DNA from: Paenibacillus sp. FSL H8-0548
GTDB lineage: Bacteria; Bacillota; Bacilli; Paenibacillales; Paenibacillaceae
Assembly (NCBI RefSeq): GCF_038630985.1
Contig: NZ_CP152049.1
Coordinates: 6,811,501-6,875,500, forward strand
DNA length: 64,000 bases
Reading direction: 5' to 3'
Shown here: piece by piece, positions 61,684 to 64,000 of the stretch
How the letters are laid out: each line of letters begins with the position of its first letter
Position numbering within the stretch: position 1 is the first letter of the stretch
Position numbers and translations under genes: made by a program
Notes under the pieces: generated by a model
Databases searched by the model: none
Told to the model about the DNA's origin: nothing
What the model saw: the letters and a program-made list of their open reading frames with translations, nothing else

Positions 61684-64000
61684 CTACGATTTAAGCTTGA
61701 TTACAATAACAGCTGCTTCTTGGTAAGCACCAAGATTTGTACCGCTGTTAGCGATTTTCACATCTGCAACAGTACCGTTAGCAGTGTTGATAGTAGCACC
61801 AGTTAGGTTTTTAACATCTACATAGTTACCAGTGTAAAGTGTACCGTCTTTTGCAATTACATAGACGTTCGTTTTACCTGATACAATGTATTTGTCATTA
61901 CCAACAGTAAACGTGTTACCAGCTACGCTAGAAGTTTCTGTAATAGCTGAAGGAACTACTACTGCTTGTTCTGCATCAGAATAGTAAGTTTTGTTGATGA
62001 ACGAGTTGTCATACAAAGTATTAGTCAAGTCAGTATCAGTCAATGTGATAATGTCATTTTCCACGGCTTTAGTAGCAGTAGCTACCAAAGTTTCGTATGC
62101 AGAACCAGTCGTATCAAAAGTTTTCACTTCACCAGCAACGTTCAACTTAACTGCATAAGTCGAAGATGTTGTAGTAAGTTGGTTTTTGATAGCTTCTACG
62201 AACAAACCATGTACATTATCTTTTTTGTCAGATACGCCATCTGTGTCTGTAACCAACAAGATGAAGTTAGCGTTAACGCCGTCTTTTGCGTATACGTATA
62301 CCAAATCGCCTTTAGTTACTTTAGCAATTGCTTCAGTAGTAAGAACGCGGTCAGCAGGTTTTGTTTCATCTAGCTTCGAAACGTTAACCACAACTGTATT
62401 AGTGCTCAACAGGTGTGTTACATTTCCAACTTTAATGTCAGATGCAGATACTGCATCAACTACCGATCCTGCTCCATCTACAGCAAGCTTAGTAGTAGCA
62501 GTAAGACCTACAAGTTTGCCATCTGAGTTAATGTCCAACTCTACAACTTTACCTTCATGTGCAGCGAAGTCATAACCAGCTGCAGGTGCAACAACATATT
62601 TATCTGTTTGAACACTTACAGATTTATTATCTTTGATGTTGTAGTAAGTTACTTCTTGTTTATTAACTAGTTTGCTACCATCCAAAGCCCATACATCGTT
62701 ATCAACGTTTGTAATAATCGCGAATGGTGTGTTAACAGCAGCTTCAGGAGCTTTAGCTTTAACAATTGCACCGTCTTTGTTAAGTACAAGCGTGAATTCT
62801 TTACCGATGTTTGCAGCGATAAGTGTATCAATGTTTCCAGCTTTTACATCACCAGAAGCATCATATACTTTACCGGAAATTGTATATTTTGCAGTTCCGT
62901 TACTTGTACCGATTGATTCAAGTTTACCATTAGTTACAGAACGTACAGCTTCAACTTTCGAAGCTTTACCAGATGCTTGAATTACACGTACAGTGTCATC
63001 AGCTTTAAGATCAGCCAATGCAGCAACTTTGCCATCCAATGTTACAGAAGTAGCATCAGTTACAAATACGCTTTCGTCGCCGTTTTTACCGTTAGTGTTC
63101 AAACGAGCTTCACGGTAGTTGTTTTTCGCTTCAACAGAAGTTACTAGTGCATCTTTTTGTGACCATTGAGCCACTACAGCTGCACGAACTTTACCGTTAT
63201 CAAGGAAAAGAGTTACTTCATCTTTGTCTGCAGCAGATCCTAGGCTAGCAACTGTTACGTTGTTAACAAAGTATACGCTGTTGCTTACAGTTGCATAAGC
63301 AGTTTTATCTTTAATTTTTACAGTACCAGCTGTTTGAACGCCATCAATTTTACCTGTTACGATGTCGCCAGTTGCTTGAGCGTCAGTGATTGCAAGAACT
63401 TGACCAGCTTTGTTTTTAACAACAGTTACGTTGTGTCCAACAAGGTCAACAAGCGATTTGCCACCAGTAACAATGAAGTTAGTAGCAGTTGCTACAGATT
63501 CATTTTTAACGATTTCAACGCCGTTTGTATCTTTACCATCAACCCAACGAAGTGTTACTTTACCATCAACTAGTGCTGCACCAAGAAGCTCAGCAGAAGA
63601 AGTATTTCCAAGTTTCGAAATCAATGTGCTGCTTGAAAGCACTTCGTTGCCATCTGCATTGTACGAAACCAATTTAGCGTTAAGTGTGTTGGAAGTTAGT
63701 TGCGCAACAACACCACGAACCGCTTGCCCGCCAACGTTGAGATTAACGCCATCGAACAAATTAATATCTTGTGCTTTCAATAGGACGTTATAAGGCCATA
63801 CGCCTGACAACTTGTTCTCTTGGTAACCAAGGGAACGAACCAATACTGCAACTACTTCTTCAAACTTAACTGGGTCGCTTGGGCGGAAGTTGCCGTTGTA
63901 ACCTTGGATGAAGCCTTTAGTAGCAGCTGCATTAATGTAACCAGTATACCAAACATTTGCTTTAACATCTTTGAATGTTGGTTTTACTGTTTGCATCAAG
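61684..64000 (-). CDS. S-layer-like SLH protein, N-terminus outside window
   Basis: The frame is open at the right edge, so the signal peptide and at least the first SLH motif are missing; ~771 residues are visible. The visible start is inside an SLH region (T-F-K-D-V-K-A-N-V-W-Y-T-G-Y-I, then N-F-R-P-S-D-P-V-K-F-E-E). The remaining ~650 residues are Lys/Val/Thr/Asp-rich beta-strand repeats with no Cys, typical of S-layer proteins. SLH domains N-terminal and a long C-terminal lattice region match Paenibacillus/Bacillus S-layer architecture. The strong terminator fits high expression. Confidence 0.88.
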   Translation of the reverse strand, partial: LMQTVKPTFKDVKANVWYTGYINAAATKGFIQGYNGNFRPSDPVKFEEVVAVLVRSLGYQENKLSGVWPYNVLLKAQDINLFDGVNLNVGGQAVRGVVAQLTSNTLNAKLVSYNADGNEVLSSSTLISKLGNTSSAELLGAALVDGKVTLRWVDGKDTNGVEIVKNESVATATNFIVTGGKSLVDLVGHNVTVVKNKAGQVLAITDAQATGDIVTGKIDGVQTAGTVKIKDKTAYATVSNSVYFVNNVTVASLGSAADKDEVTLFLDNGKVRAAVVAQWSQKDALVTSVEAKNNYREARLNTNGKNGDESVFVTDATSVTLDGKVAALADLKADDTVRVIQASGKASKVEAVRSVTNGKLESIGTSNGTAKYTISGKVYDASGDVKAGNIDTLIAANIGKEFTLVLNKDGAIVKAKAPEAAVNTPFAIITNVDNDVWALDGSKLVNKQEVTYYNIKDNKSVSVQTDKYVVAPAAGYDFAAHEGKVVELDINSDGKLVGLTATTKLAVDGAGSVVDAVSASDIKVGNVTHLLSTNTVVVNVSKLDETKPADRVLTTEAIAKVTKGDLVYVYAKDGVNANFILLVTDTDGVSDKKDNVHGLFVEAIKNQLTTTSSTYAVKLNVAGEVKTFDTTGSAYETLVATATKAVENDIITLTDTDLTNTLYDNSFINKTYYSDAEQAVVVPSAITETSSVAGNTFTVGNDKYIVSGKTNVYVIAKDGTLYTGNYVDVKNLTGATINTANGTVADVKIANSGTNLGAYQEAAVIVIKLKS

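Noticed and set aside
1..64000. tRNA, rRNA or prophage genes
   Set aside because: No cloverleaf, rRNA-like stretch, integrase or phage structural gene was recognised on either strand.

Overview
The window looks like chromosome from a motile, endospore-forming, S-layer-bearing member of the Bacillales, most like Paenibacillus. The evidence is an alpha/beta-type small acid-soluble spore protein, SLH-domain surface proteins, DegS/DegU, MinJ, ComFA/ComFC, the B. subtilis-like order yvyF-flgM-flgN-flgK-flgL-yviE-fliW-csrA-hag-fliD-fliS-fliT, sigma-D-like promoters and strong AGGAGG ribosome sites. The genus is inferred from gene content and order; no database was searched.

Layout. 1-4.3 kb: the 3' part of a very large LPXTG adhesin. 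4.5-10.4 kb (minus): ftsE-ftsX-M23 peptidase-ctpB-minJ, a cell division and wall-remodelling cluster. 10.6-12.1 kb: a VanW/G5 protein. 12.7-20.8 kb (minus): argCJBDFGH, a complete glutamate-to-arginine set without carAB. 21.2-23.2 kb: a coiled-coil protein and a YitT-type membrane protein. 23.2-28.0 kb (minus): hpf, secA, prfB (with programmed +1 frameshift) and a cold-shock gene. 28.2-28.8 kb: mazE with a frameshifted mazF. 29.1-41.3 kb: late flagellar genes, with a 747-residue flagellin and a flagellin lysine methylase. 41.4-44.5 kb: comFA-comFC. 45.5-47 kb: a second LPXTG protein. 47.5-49.4 kb: degS-degU. 49.5-64 kb: surface proteins (phosphodiester glycosidase with stalk domains, Ig-like/SLH giant, S-layer-like protein cut by the right edge), with metK and a SASP gene between them.

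Regulation can be read in several places. The flagellin leader has a sigma-D-like promoter and a hairpin showing AGGA in its loop, the expected CsrA target, and csrA and fliW lie close by. A sigma-D -10 element upstream of flgM lies inside the 5' arm of a terminator hairpin, which could separate sigma-D transcripts from read-through. Sigma-A promoters with 17-bp spacers are visible for argC, hpf, secA and metK.

The most unusual structure is a dispersed repeat of about 95 bp that folds into two successive hairpins. Four copies were seen, all in the same orientation and all ending at the A-tract of an intrinsic terminator (4355, 12499, 47010, 56873). A second intergenic family of degenerate 51-bp units occurs at 12.26 and 21.96 kb. 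Other points of interest are a possible H-type pseudoknot covering the ribosome site of the second LPXTG gene, an IS1182-type transposase remnant beside degU, and a promoter-terminator arrangement ahead of metK.
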